In this document: piece after piece, positions 17,131 through 26,072 of the stretch
Layout: every line of letters begins with the position of its first letter
Numbering within the stretch: the first letter of the stretch is position 1
NCBI RefSeq assembly: GCF_020216025.1
Contig: NZ_JAIWNC010000024.1
Span: 119,133-183,132, forward strand
DNA from: Jidongwangia harbinensis
Lineage (GTDB): Bacteria > Actinomycetota > Actinomycetes > Mycobacteriales > Micromonosporaceae
Length of the DNA: 64,000 nt
Direction of reading: 5' to 3'
Made by a program: the position numbers and the translations under genes
Notes under the pieces: model-generated
What the model saw: the letters and a program-made list of their open reading frames with translations, nothing else
Told to the model about the DNA's origin: nothing
Database searches by the model: none

Positions 17131-18621
17131 GTGCCCACCCCAGAGTCCCGGCGCTCCGACGTCGACGCCTGCCCCGGCGCGCTGCGGCTGCACGCCGCCG
17201 CCGACGGGCCGCTGGCGCGCGTCCGGCTGCCCGGTGGACTGCTCACCGGCGCCCAGGCCGGGGCGCTGCGGACGCTGGCGGAGCGCTGGGGCGACGGGCA
17301 CCTGGAGTTCACCTCCCGGGGCAACGTCCAGCTCCGGGCGCTCACCGGAGCCCCGGCCGCGGCGCTCACGGCCGCGTTGGCGGGCGCCGGCCTGCTGCCG
17401 TCCGAGACCCACGAGACGGTACGCAACATCGCCGCGTCCCCGCTGCCGGCCGCGCCGGACGTGCGGCCGGTGGTCCGGGCGCTGGACGCGGCGCTGTGCG
17501 ACGACCGGCGGCTGGCCGGCCTGCCGGGGCGCTTCCTGTTCGCGGTCGACTCGGGGGCGCTCGACGTGGCCACGACCGCCGACGTGACCGCGGTCCCCGG
17601 CCCGGCCCTCTCCCCCGCCACGACCGCCGACGCGGCCGCGGTCCCCGGCCCGGCCCTCTCCCCCGCCACGACCGCCGACGCGGCCGCGGTCCCCGGCCCG
17701 GCCCTCTCCCCCGCCACGACCGCCGACGTGACCGCGGTCCCCGGCCCGGCCCTCTCCCCCGCCACGACCGCCGACGTGACCGCGGTCCCCGGCCCGGCCC
17801 TCTCCCCCGCCACGGCCGCCGACGTGGCCGCGGTGCCCCGCCCGGCCCTCTCCCCAGGCGCCGGGCCCACGTCGCCGGCCGACCCGTTCGGCTTCGCGGT
17901 GGTGTTCGGCGGGTTCGACCTGGGGCTGCGGGTGCCGGCAGACCGGCTGGTCGCGGCGCTGATCGCGGCCGCACACGCGTTCCTCGACGAGCGCGCCGCC
18001 CAGCAGCGGCCGGCCTGGCGGATCGGCGAACTCGACGACGGGCCGGCCCGGGTGGCCGCCCGCACCGCCGCCGCGCTCGGCCGGCCGCTCGGACCGGCGG
18101 CGGGCCGGTTGGCGCCACCCCGCGTCCGGGAGCCGATCGGTGTGCTGGCGCAGCCCGGCGGGCTCGCCGCGGCCGGGGCGTCGGTGCCGCTCGGGCGGCT
18201 GGGCGGCGTACCCCTGGAGGTGCTGGCGTCGGCCGACCACCTGGTGGTGACGCCGTGGCGCGGGATCGTGGTGCCCGATCTGCCGCCGCCGGCGGCGCGG
18301 TCCTGGCTGTCCGCCCTGGGCGAGGCCGGCCTGGTGGTGACGGCCGGCTCGCGCTGGTCCGGGGTGAGCGCCTGCGCCGGGCGGCCCGGCTGTGCCAAGT
18401 CGCTGGCCGACGTGCGGGCGGACGCCGGCGCGGCCACCACGCCCGGGACCGGCCTGCCGGTGCACTGGGTGGGCTGCGCCCGTGGGTGCGGCAGTCCGAG
18501 CGGCCCGCACGTGCGGGTGGAGGCGACCGGTTCGGGCTACCGGGTCACCGCGCCGGGGCTGGTCGCGGACGCCCCGGCGGGCGAGGTCGGCGGGCTGGTC
18601 GCCGCGGCGAGGAGGAGCTAG
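17131..18621 (+). CDS. cobG: Precorrin-3B synthase with an internal repeat insertion
   Basis: A 496-residue nitrite/sulfite-reductase-like protein. The N-terminal ferredoxin-like half-domain reads LAERWGDGHLEFTSRGNVQLR; the siroheme/4Fe-4S ligands are visible as CAGRPGCAKS and CARGCGSP in the C-terminal third. CobG oxidatively converts precorrin-3A to precorrin-3B, using oxygen, and is specific for the aerobic route. Between the first and second halves (about residues 148-243) lie six 16-residue repeats absent from ordinary family members. It starts at GTG, is divergent from cobN and is followed immediately by cobH, whose ATG directly abuts the cobG stop. Confidence 0.9.
   Translation: MPTPESRRSDVDACPGALRLHAAADGPLARVRLPGGLLTGAQAGALRTLAERWGDGHLEFTSRGNVQLRALTGAPAAALTAALAGAGLLPSETHETVRNIAASPLPAAPDVRPVVRALDAALCDDRRLAGLPGRFLFAVDSGALDVATTADVTAVPGPALSPATTADAAAVPGPALSPATTADAAAVPGPALSPATTADVTAVPGPALSPATTADVTAVPGPALSPATAADVAAVPRPALSPGAGPTSPADPFGFAVVFGGFDLGLRVPADRLVAALIAAAHAFLDERAAQQRPAWRIGELDDGPARVAARTAAALGRPLGPAAGRLAPPRVREPIGVLAQPGGLAAAGASVPLGRLGGVPLEVLASADHLVVTPWRGIVVPDLPPPAARSWLSALGEAGLVVTAGSRWSGVSACAGRPGCAKSLADVRADAGAATTPGTGLPVHWVGCARGCGSPSGPHVRVEATGSGYRVTAPGLVADAPAGEVGGLVAAARRS
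17572..17859 (+). repeat. Six in-frame 48-bp tandem repeats inside cobG
   Basis: Six consecutive 48-base units encode TTADVTAVPGPALSPA and close variants (TTADAAAVPGPALSPA twice; the last is TAADVAAVPRPALSPG). Copies begin at 17572, 17620, 17668, 17716, 17764 and 17812. Units are nearly identical at DNA level, implying recent expansion; the length keeps the frame. The Pro/Ala content suggests a flexible linker between the CobG half-domains. Confidence 0.95.
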
Positions 18622-19239
18622 ATGGAGTACGTGCGCGACGGCGCGGAGATCTACCGGCGGTCGTTCGCCACGATCCGGGCCGAGGCCGACCTGTCCGGTC
18701 TGCCGGCGGACGTGGCCCGGGTGGCGGTCCGGATGATCCATGCCTGCGGCATGGTGGACCTCGTCGACGACCTGGGCTTCAGCCCAGGGGTGGTGACCGC
18801 GGCCCGCACGGCGCTGCGCGACGGCGCCCCGGTCCTCTGCGACGCCGAGATGGTGGCGTCCGGGGTGACCCGGGCCCGGTTGCCGGCCGGCAACGAGGTG
18901 GTCTGCACGCTGCGCGATCCGGCGGTGCCGGCGCTCGCGGACCGGCTCGGCAACACCCGCAGCGCCGCCGCCCTCGACCTGTGGGGCGACCGGCTCGGCG
19001 GGGCCGTGGTGGCGATCGGCAACGCGCCGACCGCGCTGTTCCGGCTGCTCGAGATGATCTCCGCGGGCGCGCCCCGGCCGGCCGCGGTGCTGGGCATCCC
19101 GGTCGGCTTCATCGGCGCCGCCGAGTCGAAGGACGCGCTGGCCGCGTCCGATCTGGAACACCTCGTGGTCCGGGGCCGCCGCGGTGGCAGCGCCATCACG
19201 GCCGCCGCCGTCAACGCGCTGGCCTCGGAGAAGGAGTAG
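18622..19239 (+). CDS. cobH: Precorrin-8X methylmutase
   Basis: A 205-residue CobH/CbiC protein. It moves the C11 methyl to C12, converting precorrin-8X to hydrogenobyrinic acid. The catalytic histidine lies in VRMIHACGMVD near residue 43, and the family signatures LCDAEMVASGV, AIGNAPTALFRLLE and GIPVGFIGAAESK are all present. The start codon follows the cobG stop without a gap and cobIJ begins 4 bases after its own stop, so the three genes form one tight operon. Confidence 0.96.
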   Translation: MEYVRDGAEIYRRSFATIRAEADLSGLPADVARVAVRMIHACGMVDLVDDLGFSPGVVTAARTALRDGAPVLCDAEMVASGVTRARLPAGNEVVCTLRDPAVPALADRLGNTRSAAALDLWGDRLGGAVVAIGNAPTALFRLLEMISAGAPRPAAVLGIPVGFIGAAESKDALAASDLEHLVVRGRRGGSAITAAAVNALASEKE

Positions 19240-19242
19240 GAC

Positions 19243-20745
19243 ATGCAGGGGCGGCTATTCGGGGTCGGGCTCGGCCCCGGCGATCCGGAGCTGGTCACCG
19301 TCAAGGCGGCCCGGCTGATCGAATCGGCCGGCGTGGTGGCCTATCACGCGGCCCGCCACGGTCGCAGCAACGCCCGCGCCATCGCGGAGCCCTACCTGCG
19401 CGCCGGGCAGATCGAGGAGGCGCTGATCTACCCGGTCACCACCGAGACCACCGACCATCCGGGCGGCTACCAGGGCGCGATCGACGAGTTCTACCGGTCC
19501 TGCGCGGAACGGCTGGCCGCCCACCTGGACGCCGGGCGGGACGTGGTGGTGCTCGCCGAGGGCGACCCGTTCTTCTACGGCTCCTACATGCACATGCACA
19601 AGCGGCTCGCGCACCGGTACGAGACCGCGGTGGTGCCCGGGGTGACGTCGGTGAGCGCGGCGGCCGCGGTGCTCGGCCGGCCCCTCGTGGAACGCGACGA
19701 GGTGCTCACCGTGCTACCCGGCACGCTGCCGCCGGAGGAGCTGGCCGCCCGGCTCGCGGCCACCGACTCGGCCGCGGTGATGAAGCTGGGCCGCACGTTC
19801 GAGGGGGTCCGCACCGCCCTGGAGACGGCCGGCCGCCTCGACGACGCCTGGTATGTGGAACGCGCCACCACCGACCGGGAGCGCCATGGCCCGTTGGCCG
19901 ACGTCGATCCGGCGTCCGTGCCGTACTTCTCCCTGGCGCTGTTGCCCAGTCCGGCGGTGTCGGCCTACCGCGAGGCGACCCCCGTGGACCCGTCCGGGCC
20001 GGCGACCGGCCGGGTGACCGTGGTCGGCCTCGGACCGGCCGGCCGGGAGTGGCTGACGCCCGAGGCGCAGGCCGCGCTCGCCGAGGCCGACGACCTGGTC
20101 GGCTACGGCCCGTACGTGGACCGGGTCCCGCCCAACCCGCGCCAGCGCCGGCACTCGTCCGACAACCGGGTCGAGGCGGAACGGGCCGCGTTCGCGCTGG
20201 ACCTGGCCAAACGCGGACGCCGGGTGGCGGTGGTGTCGTCCGGCGACCCGGGCGTGTTCGCCATGGCCGCCGCCGTGCTGGAGGTCGGCGAGGACCCGCA
20301 GTGGAAGGACGTCGGCGTGCGGATCGTGCCGGGGCTGACCGCCGCGCAGGCGGTGGCGTCCCGGGTCGGTGCGCCGCTCGGGCACGACTTCTGCGTCGTC
20401 TCGCTCTCCGACCGGCTCAAGCCGTGGGACGTGATCAAGGCCCGGCTGACCGCGGCCGCGGGCGCCGACCTGGTGATCGCGATCTACAACCCGGCGTCCA
20501 AGACCCGCCGCGAGCAGCTCGTGGAGGCGCGTGAGCTGCTGCTCAAGCACCGGGCGCCGGAAACGCCGGTGGTGGTCGGCCGCGACGTCGGCGGGCCGGC
20601 CGAGTCGGTGCGCGTGACCACGCTGGGCGATCTGGACCCGGCCACGGTGGACATGCGCTGCCTGCTGATCATCGGCTCGTCCCGGACCCGGTCCACGGTG
20701 CGCGGCGACGGGTCGGCGCTGGTCTACACGCCGCGGCACTACTGA
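19243..20745 (+). CDS. cobIJ: Fused precorrin-2 C20- / precorrin-3B C17-methyltransferase
   Basis: A 500-residue fusion of two tetrapyrrole methylases. The N-terminal half (from GRLFGVGLGPGDPELVTVKA, with VLAEGDPFFYGSYMHMH and PGVTSVSAAAA) is CobI, which methylates C20 of precorrin-2. The C-terminal half (from about residue 256, VTVVGLGPAGREWLTPEA, with VVSSGDPGVFAMA) is CobJ, which methylates C17 of precorrin-3B and contracts the ring. The fusion is well known in mycobacteria and other actinomycetes. An ATG at 19243 follows GGAGAAGGAG. The gene ends close to a convergent gene. Confidence 0.95.
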   Translation: MQGRLFGVGLGPGDPELVTVKAARLIESAGVVAYHAARHGRSNARAIAEPYLRAGQIEEALIYPVTTETTDHPGGYQGAIDEFYRSCAERLAAHLDAGRDVVVLAEGDPFFYGSYMHMHKRLAHRYETAVVPGVTSVSAAAAVLGRPLVERDEVLTVLPGTLPPEELAARLAATDSAAVMKLGRTFEGVRTALETAGRLDDAWYVERATTDRERHGPLADVDPASVPYFSLALLPSPAVSAYREATPVDPSGPATGRVTVVGLGPAGREWLTPEAQAALAEADDLVGYGPYVDRVPPNPRQRRHSSDNRVEAERAAFALDLAKRGRRVAVVSSGDPGVFAMAAAVLEVGEDPQWKDVGVRIVPGLTAAQAVASRVGAPLGHDFCVVSLSDRLKPWDVIKARLTAAAGADLVIAIYNPASKTRREQLVEARELLLKHRAPETPVVVGRDVGGPAESVRVTTLGDLDPATVDMRCLLIIGSSRTRSTVRGDGSALVYTPRHY

Positions 20746-20766
20746 GCCGGGCCGGGAGTCGCTAGC

Positions 20767-21897
20767 TCACGACCAGCACCGGACCGCCCGGACCGCCACC
20801 CGGTCGGATTCGTGGCCGCCGTCGGAGGTGGCCAACGTGACCAGCACCGGACCGCCCGGAGGCACGGTGACCTCGGCCGTACCCTCCCGGACCGTCAACT
20901 CCGCCACCACCGGCGCGGCGTCGACGAGCCGGACCGCGCGCACGGTCAGGACCTCCGGGGGCAGCGGGCGGGTGGCCTCGTACGGTCCCCGCGCCCACGG
21001 AGCCTGCCCGGACGCGGCCGTCGCCACGGGTGCGGCCGATGCCACGGGCGCCGCGGTGCCCCGCGGGACCGGCACCTCGGGCAGCACCCGGCGCAGCCGG
21101 CGGCTCAGAGCGGTGCTCGCCCGCCGGGCCGGCTTCGGCAGCCAGGACCGGACCCTCCGGGTGGCGCTGAGCTGGCAGGTCAGGGGACGGTCGTCGGGCG
21201 GGTTGAGGACCAGGAACGCGCTGTGCGGCGGCAGCGGCCGGGGCCGGGTCGTGACGCCGCGCAGCCCGCCGGTGCTGATCAGCCCGGCCAGTTCGGCGGT
21301 GCGCCCGTCGACGATGCCGGTCTCGCCGCCGGCCCCGTCGTCGGCCGGTGTCACCTCGACCGAGTCGATGCGCAGGCCCTGCGGCGCGGACGGTACGAAG
21401 TCGCCCGCCGCCGGCCCGGGCAGCCCGGCGGCGGCGTCGATCAGCTCGATCAGCAGCAGCCCGTCCTCCGGCAGTTCCTCGGCCGGCAGCACGAACGACA
21501 CCCGGGACCCGACCGCCTTGCGGCTCTCCCCGATCGGGGTCCTGGACAGCAGCACACCGCGCCGGGTCCGCCCCTGCGCGAGCACCGCCACCAGCCGGTG
21601 CCCGCGGACGCGCGCCGGGTCGAGCCCGGACTGGGCCGTCCACCACTCGTCCGCCCCCACGTCGAGACGCAGGTCGACGACCACGCGCACCGGCCGGCCG
21701 TCGCCGCGCACCTTCAACCCGATCATCGACGTCGCCGAGTTGCACCGCCCGAGGATCGCCACGCCGCGGACGAAGGAGTCCACCGACCGCAGCGCGGGGT
21801 CCCGCCCGCTGGTCACGGTGCAGGGCACCGGCAGGACCGCCGGGTCGGCGTCCCAGATCGTGCCGAACCAGGTTCCGATGGGGTGTTCCGTCTTCAC
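20767..21897 (-). CDS. Hypothetical protein translationally coupled to a polysaccharide-type gene
   Basis: A 376-residue protein that I do not recognise. The GTG start overlaps the upstream stop (GTGA), indicating coupling with the larger gene before it. The first about 150 residues look like a globular alpha/beta segment (TSMIGLKVRGDG, VVVDLRLDVGADEWW, LLLIELIDAAAG). A proline/alanine-rich stretch lies near residues 260-310, and the end is beta-rich (ELTVREGTAEVTVPPGGPVL). There is no signal peptide or membrane span. Context suggests a role with the partner in surface glycan or glycoconjugate work; this is only inference. Confidence 0.7.
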   Translation of the reverse strand: MKTEHPIGTWFGTIWDADPAVLPVPCTVTSGRDPALRSVDSFVRGVAILGRCNSATSMIGLKVRGDGRPVRVVVDLRLDVGADEWWTAQSGLDPARVRGHRLVAVLAQGRTRRGVLLSRTPIGESRKAVGSRVSFVLPAEELPEDGLLLIELIDAAAGLPGPAAGDFVPSAPQGLRIDSVEVTPADDGAGGETGIVDGRTAELAGLISTGGLRGVTTRPRPLPPHSAFLVLNPPDDRPLTCQLSATRRVRSWLPKPARRASTALSRRLRRVLPEVPVPRGTAAPVASAAPVATAASGQAPWARGPYEATRPLPPEVLTVRAVRLVDAAPVVAELTVREGTAEVTVPPGGPVLVTLATSDGGHESDRVAVRAVRCWS

Positions 21898-23660
21898 TGT
21901 TGCGTGGCTTTCCGCGTGGCGGGATGGATGGTGGCGGAGAACATCGACGTGGACGGCTGCACCGGCGCGGGCAGCGCCACCGAGGGCAGGGTGGCCTCGG
22001 TGCGGGCGTGCGGGGCGGGGGCGGTGACCGGTTCGGTGCCCTCCGGCACGACCGTGCCGGCGGCCAGCGCCGAACGGGTCAGCAGCGGCAGGCGGTTGGT
22101 CCACATCCGTTCCACGGCGGCGAACAGCGGCTCGTCGTCCGTCTCGACCTGCCGCATGTAGACCTGCACCGCGCGCAGCAGATGCTCGGGCGGCCAGGTG
22201 TCCCAGGCCGGTACCAGGCCGGACACGACGTCCGTACCGCTGCGGTACAGCCACAGCCAGAGCCGGGCCCGTTCCACCTGCTCCGCGGTGATCAGGGACT
22301 CGCCGGCCAGCAGGGCCGCCACCGCACGGCGCAGCCGGGCCCAGTAGTCCTCCGGGTCCGTGGCGACCTCGGCCAGTCCGCAGGCGCTCCACTCCGACCA
22401 GCCCGCCATCAGCACCGGGATGCCGTACGCCGGCATCTCGTTGCTGACGCTGCCGCGGACGGTGAGGCCCAGGTCGGCCAGGCTCCACTGCACGCTCTTG
22501 CTGAGCGCGGTGCTGCGGTCGAACACCATGTGCGGTACGCCGGCGTGCTCGCTCGCCAGGGCGTCGAAGAAGCCGCTCTCGTCGTACCGGTCCTGGCTCG
22601 GGTGGTCGAGGAAGAGCCAGTTCACCCGGGTCTCGGTGCGCGCGTACGCGGCCGTCGCGGAGAACCAGTCGGCCAGGCTGGGGAAGATCTCCTGGTTGGT
22701 ACCGAGCGCATCGCTGACGCAGTGGTTGAACGCCACCACGACCGGCTTGTCCGGGTCGAAACCGAACCGCCGGGCGGCGTGCGCCCGTACCTGGCGCCGC
22801 TCCACCGGGTTGTGCAGCTCGACGTCGGCATCGGCGCCGGCCCGCCACCAGCTGGGCCGGCCCAGGTTGGTGCGGGCCCGCCAGGCGACCCGTTCGGCGG
22901 CCGGGCGCAGGTCGTCGCGGCGGCTCCAGATCCGCTGCTCGAAGAACTCGCCGACCTGCGGGGTGAGGCGGGACCGGAACGACTGGTTCGCGCCGCCGGT
23001 CTCCGGGAACCAGGCGTACGTCTTCAACGCGCCGGTCTGCTGGGTGTGCATCACCGGTACGCCGCCACGCATGGCCGACTCGACCAGCAGGCCCCACTGG
23101 TCGTAGTCGACGTGGCTGGACACGACGGCGACCACCCGCCGGTCGCCGTGCACGATCTCGTCGTAGAAGCGGGAGTACACCGCGGCGCGGGCCTGGGCGT
23201 GCGCGTACGCGTCGCTGTCGCGGACCTCGTCGGTGATGAACGGGATCCGCTGCAACCGGCAGTGCGTCGCCACGACGATGTCGTCGAGCACGTCCGCGGG
23301 CACGTCGCCGGGCTTCGTGTCGCCGCCGGCCAGCCGTTCCTCGACCAGGCTGTGCAGGTCGACGATCTCGTCGGCCCCGAACGCCCGGGCGAAACCGGTG
23401 GCGCGCTCCGTGTCGTACGACATCCGCCAGGCGTCCGGCCAGACCGGGTCCGCGCCGACCAGGACCAGCAGCGTCGCCGGCACGAGACGGCGGATCGCGT
23501 TGGCCAGGGTGAGGTTGCGCAGCACCACACGGACGTCGCAGTGCAACGCCTCGACGACCATGACGGCCTGCGGGTCGGGCGGTAGCACCTGCATCGGCCA
23601 GAACGTCTCGGCATCGGCCAGGAAGCGGCCGTACGTCGTCTCACTCGTGCGGAGCAACAT
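21894..23660 (-). CDS. Putative surface-polysaccharide glycosyltransferase-like protein (capsule-synthesis type)
   Basis: A protein of about 588 residues if it starts at the ATG at 23660; no strong ribosome site is seen, so the start is uncertain. The C-terminal half resembles KpsS/capsule-type GT-B enzymes: KPVVVAFNHCVSDALGTNQE, then NWLFLDHPSQDRYDE, then a late donor-site-like segment GSVSNEMPAYGIPVLMAGW. The end, after about residue 530, is low-complexity (P/A/T-rich). The gene lies 25 bases downstream of cobK on the same strand, yet has no obvious B12 role. Acceptor and donor cannot be predicted. Confidence 0.6.
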   Translation of the reverse strand: MLLRTSETTYGRFLADAETFWPMQVLPPDPQAVMVVEALHCDVRVVLRNLTLANAIRRLVPATLLVLVGADPVWPDAWRMSYDTERATGFARAFGADEIVDLHSLVEERLAGGDTKPGDVPADVLDDIVVATHCRLQRIPFITDEVRDSDAYAHAQARAAVYSRFYDEIVHGDRRVVAVVSSHVDYDQWGLLVESAMRGGVPVMHTQQTGALKTYAWFPETGGANQSFRSRLTPQVGEFFEQRIWSRRDDLRPAAERVAWRARTNLGRPSWWRAGADADVELHNPVERRQVRAHAARRFGFDPDKPVVVAFNHCVSDALGTNQEIFPSLADWFSATAAYARTETRVNWLFLDHPSQDRYDESGFFDALASEHAGVPHMVFDRSTALSKSVQWSLADLGLTVRGSVSNEMPAYGIPVLMAGWSEWSACGLAEVATDPEDYWARLRRAVAALLAGESLITAEQVERARLWLWLYRSGTDVVSGLVPAWDTWPPEHLLRAVQVYMRQVETDDEPLFAAVERMWTNRLPLLTRSALAAGTVVPEGTEPVTAPAPHARTEATLPSVALPAPVQPSTSMFSATIHPATRKATQQ

Positions 23661-23685
23661 GCTCGAATTAACGTTTAACGCCAGC

Positions 23686-24459
23686 TCAAGACACGGTCGT
23701 TGATCGAATCGGCGGTGCCTGCCGGACCGCGGTGAAACCGGTTCGCAGCAGCCACCGCAGGGCGTCGCCGACGCCGGCCACGATCGGCGCGAACCCGGCC
23801 GGCGGCCGGTCCACCATGAGCACCGGAATTCCCAGCTCGCGGGCAGCGTCGAGCTTGGCGGTGGCACCGCCGCTGTCCTTGGTGACGAGGACGTCGATCC
23901 GGTGCCCGGCGAGCAGCGCCCGCTCGCCGGCCGGCCCGAACGGACCCCGGTCCAGCAGCACGTCGAGGTGGCGGGGCATCGGCGGGGACGGCGGCTCCAC
24001 CGACCGGCTGAGGAACCAGCAGTCGTCCAGAGCCGCGAACGCCGCGATGCTCTGCCGGCCGGTGGTCAGGAACACCCGCCGCCCGAGGCCGGGAAGCAGG
24101 CCGGCCGCCGCCGCCATCGACGGCACCCGGTGCCACCGGTCCCCCGGCCGTTCGGTCCAGCCCGGCCGCCGCAACACCACCAGGGGTACGGCCGCCGCCC
24201 GCGCCGCCGCGACCGCGTGCGCACTCATCGTCGCGGCGAACGGATGGGTGGCGTCGACCACCGCGCCGATGCGCTGCTCCCGCAGGTACCGGGTGAGGCC
24301 GTCCACCCCGCCGAAGCCGCCGACCCGGACCTGGCCGGCCACCGCGAGCGGCTCGCTGGTCCGCCCGGCCAGCGACGTGACCGTGGGAACCAGGTCCGCG
24401 CAGGCGGCGGCGAGCGCCCGGGCCTCGGTGGTCCCGCCGAGGATCAGGAGGGTCGGCAT
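23686..24459 (-). CDS. cobK: Precorrin-6A reductase
   Basis: A 257-residue CobK/CbiJ protein, NADPH-dependent, reducing precorrin-6A to precorrin-6B. Landmarks: LILGGTTEARALAAA at the N-terminus (nucleotide-binding loop), VDATHPFAATMSAHA, VFLTTGRQSIAAF, and VTKDSGGATAKLDAARELGIPVLMVDRP. The gene overlaps the 3' end of cobM by 16 bases, so the two are co-transcribed. Confidence 0.95.
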   Translation of the reverse strand: MPTLLILGGTTEARALAAACADLVPTVTSLAGRTSEPLAVAGQVRVGGFGGVDGLTRYLREQRIGAVVDATHPFAATMSAHAVAAARAAAVPLVVLRRPGWTERPGDRWHRVPSMAAAAGLLPGLGRRVFLTTGRQSIAAFAALDDCWFLSRSVEPPSPPMPRHLDVLLDRGPFGPAGERALLAGHRIDVLVTKDSGGATAKLDAARELGIPVLMVDRPPAGFAPIVAGVGDALRWLLRTGFTAVRQAPPIRSTTVS

Positions 24460-25190
24460 CGCTCGGCGGAGTAGAGGTGGCTGTCGGGGAACTGCGACGC
24501 GGTCAGCGCCGCCCCGACCACGATCACCGCGGTCCGGCGTACCCCCGCGTCCCGCACCTGCGCCGCGATGTCGGCGAGCGTGCCGCGCAGGATCAGCTCG
24601 TCGTCCCGGCTGGCCCGCGCCACCACCGCGACCGGGCAGTCCGCGCCGTAGTTCCCGACCAGGTCCGCCACCACCGCCTCGATCCGTTGCACCGCCAGGT
24701 GCAGCACCATCGTGGCGCGGCTCGCGCCGAGCGTGGCCAGGTCCTCACCGGGCGGCATGGCGGTGGCCCGCTCGGCGGTCCGGGTCAGAATCACGGTCTG
24801 CGCCACGCCCGGCACCGTGAATTCCCGGCCCAGCGCGGCCGCCGCGGCCGCGAACGCCGGCACCCCGGGCACGATCCGGTACGGCACCCCGGCCGCGTCG
24901 AGCCGGCGCAACTGCTCGGCCACCGCGCTGAACACCGACGGGTCGCCGGAGTGCAGCCGGGCCACGTCCGCACCGGCCGCGTGCGCCGCCACCATCTCGG
25001 CGACGATCTCGTCCAGGGTGAGGTTGGCCGTGTCGATCAGCCGGGCGCCGGGCGGGCAGGACTCCAGCAGCGATGCCGGGACCAGGCTGCCCGCGTACAG
25101 GCAGACCGGCGCGGAGGCGAGCACCCGCTGACCGCGGACGGTGATCAGATCCGCGGCGCCGGGGCCCGCGCCGATGAAATGCACGGTCAT
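24444..25190 (-). CDS. cobM: Precorrin-4 C11-methyltransferase
   Basis: A 248-residue SAM-dependent methylase beginning MTVHFIGAGPGAADLITVRG, with the family motifs VCLYAGSLVPASLLE, ARLHSGDPSVFSAVAEQ, PGVPAFAAAAAALG and ATMVLHLAV. It methylates C11 of precorrin-4 to precorrin-5. The ATG at 25190 is where homology begins; the ribosome site is weak. cobK overlaps its end. No riboswitch was seen in the 160-base gap upstream. Confidence 0.95.
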   Translation of the reverse strand: MTVHFIGAGPGAADLITVRGQRVLASAPVCLYAGSLVPASLLESCPPGARLIDTANLTLDEIVAEMVAAHAAGADVARLHSGDPSVFSAVAEQLRRLDAAGVPYRIVPGVPAFAAAAAALGREFTVPGVAQTVILTRTAERATAMPPGEDLATLGASRATMVLHLAVQRIEAVVADLVGNYGADCPVAVVARASRDDELILRGTLADIAAQVRDAGVRRTAVIVVGAALTASQFPDSHLYSAERCRPS

Positions 25191-25351
25191 GGCCGGGCCG
25201 GTCCGAGTTGCGTGTCCAGTGCCGTCCCCGTCCCGTTCCACGTCGCTGACCAGGCCGCCAGCGTACCGTCCGGCACCCGACGGGCCGCCTCCGGACAGCC
25301 GATTACTCTGATCGATGCCTGCCGTCGGCCGAACCGGGGGAATGACGAGAA

Positions 25352-26053
25352 ATGTCCGAGAACCAATCACGACAGCGGCGTGCGAACACGGACACCAGCA
25401 TGGGCCACAAGCTGGGCGTCGCGGCCGCGGTGGCCACCCTGGTGTCGCTGGTGATCGCGGCGGCCTCGTTCGTCTACGACCGGATGGACAACCGGCGCGC
25501 CGACCCGGCGCCGGCCGGCCCGGTCGGCGCCGCGGCACCGCCACCGTCCAGCATCCTGCCGGCGCTCCCGTCGTCAGCGCCGGCGGCGCCGGCGCCCGCG
25601 TCGTCGGCCCCGGCGACCGCCGAGTCCTACGTGAAGGTGCACGACGTGGCCCGGTGGACCATCCCGGCGCCCCGGTCGTCCTGTGGCCGTACCTACGTCG
25701 ACCTCGACACCGAACAGCCGTCGTCCCGGGTGAACAGCGACAACACCGAGGACGACGACCTGCTGTACTGGCAGTGCTCCCCGGTCGGGCTGCAGCTGGA
25801 GAAGGGGCAGGCCATGGGACGCGCCCCGAAGAAGCCACCGGCCACCGGGTCGGCCTGCGAGGCGATGGCCCGGCAGGACGCGGTGGCGTCGAACCTCGAG
25901 CCCGGCGATCTCAACCCGCGGAAGGACGCCTTCTGCGTGGTGACCGGTCCGGGCAACGTCGCCTGGCTCAACCTGCTCGCGAAGGAGACGGTCGCGAACT
26001 CCGATCCGAACCTGGTGTTCCGGCTGGTCGTCTGGCACTACCGGCCGGCCTAG
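25352..26053 (+). CDS. Hypothetical membrane-anchored protein
   Basis: A 233-residue protein, not recognised. A short hydrophilic N-terminus is followed by one transmembrane segment (about residues 21-43, GVAAAVATLVSLVIAAASFVY), a Pro/Ala/Ser linker to about residue 90, then a compact domain with four cysteines (SCGRTY, YWQCSPVG, GSACEAM, AFCVVTG) that probably pair outside the cell. It sits alone between cobM and cobL, which run the other way, and ends 20 bases from the convergent cobL stop. Confidence 0.7.
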   Translation: MSENQSRQRRANTDTSMGHKLGVAAAVATLVSLVIAAASFVYDRMDNRRADPAPAGPVGAAAPPPSSILPALPSSAPAAPAPASSAPATAESYVKVHDVARWTIPAPRSSCGRTYVDLDTEQPSSRVNSDNTEDDDLLYWQCSPVGLQLEKGQAMGRAPKKPPATGSACEAMARQDAVASNLEPGDLNPRKDAFCVVTGPGNVAWLNLLAKETVANSDPNLVFRLVVWHYRPA

Positions 26054-26072
26054 GTGCCCGCCGTGCCGAGGT

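Noticed and set aside
17572..17859. Regular repeats as a CRISPR array
   Set aside because: The units are directly adjacent with no unique spacers, keep the reading frame of cobG and encode a Pro/Ala linker.
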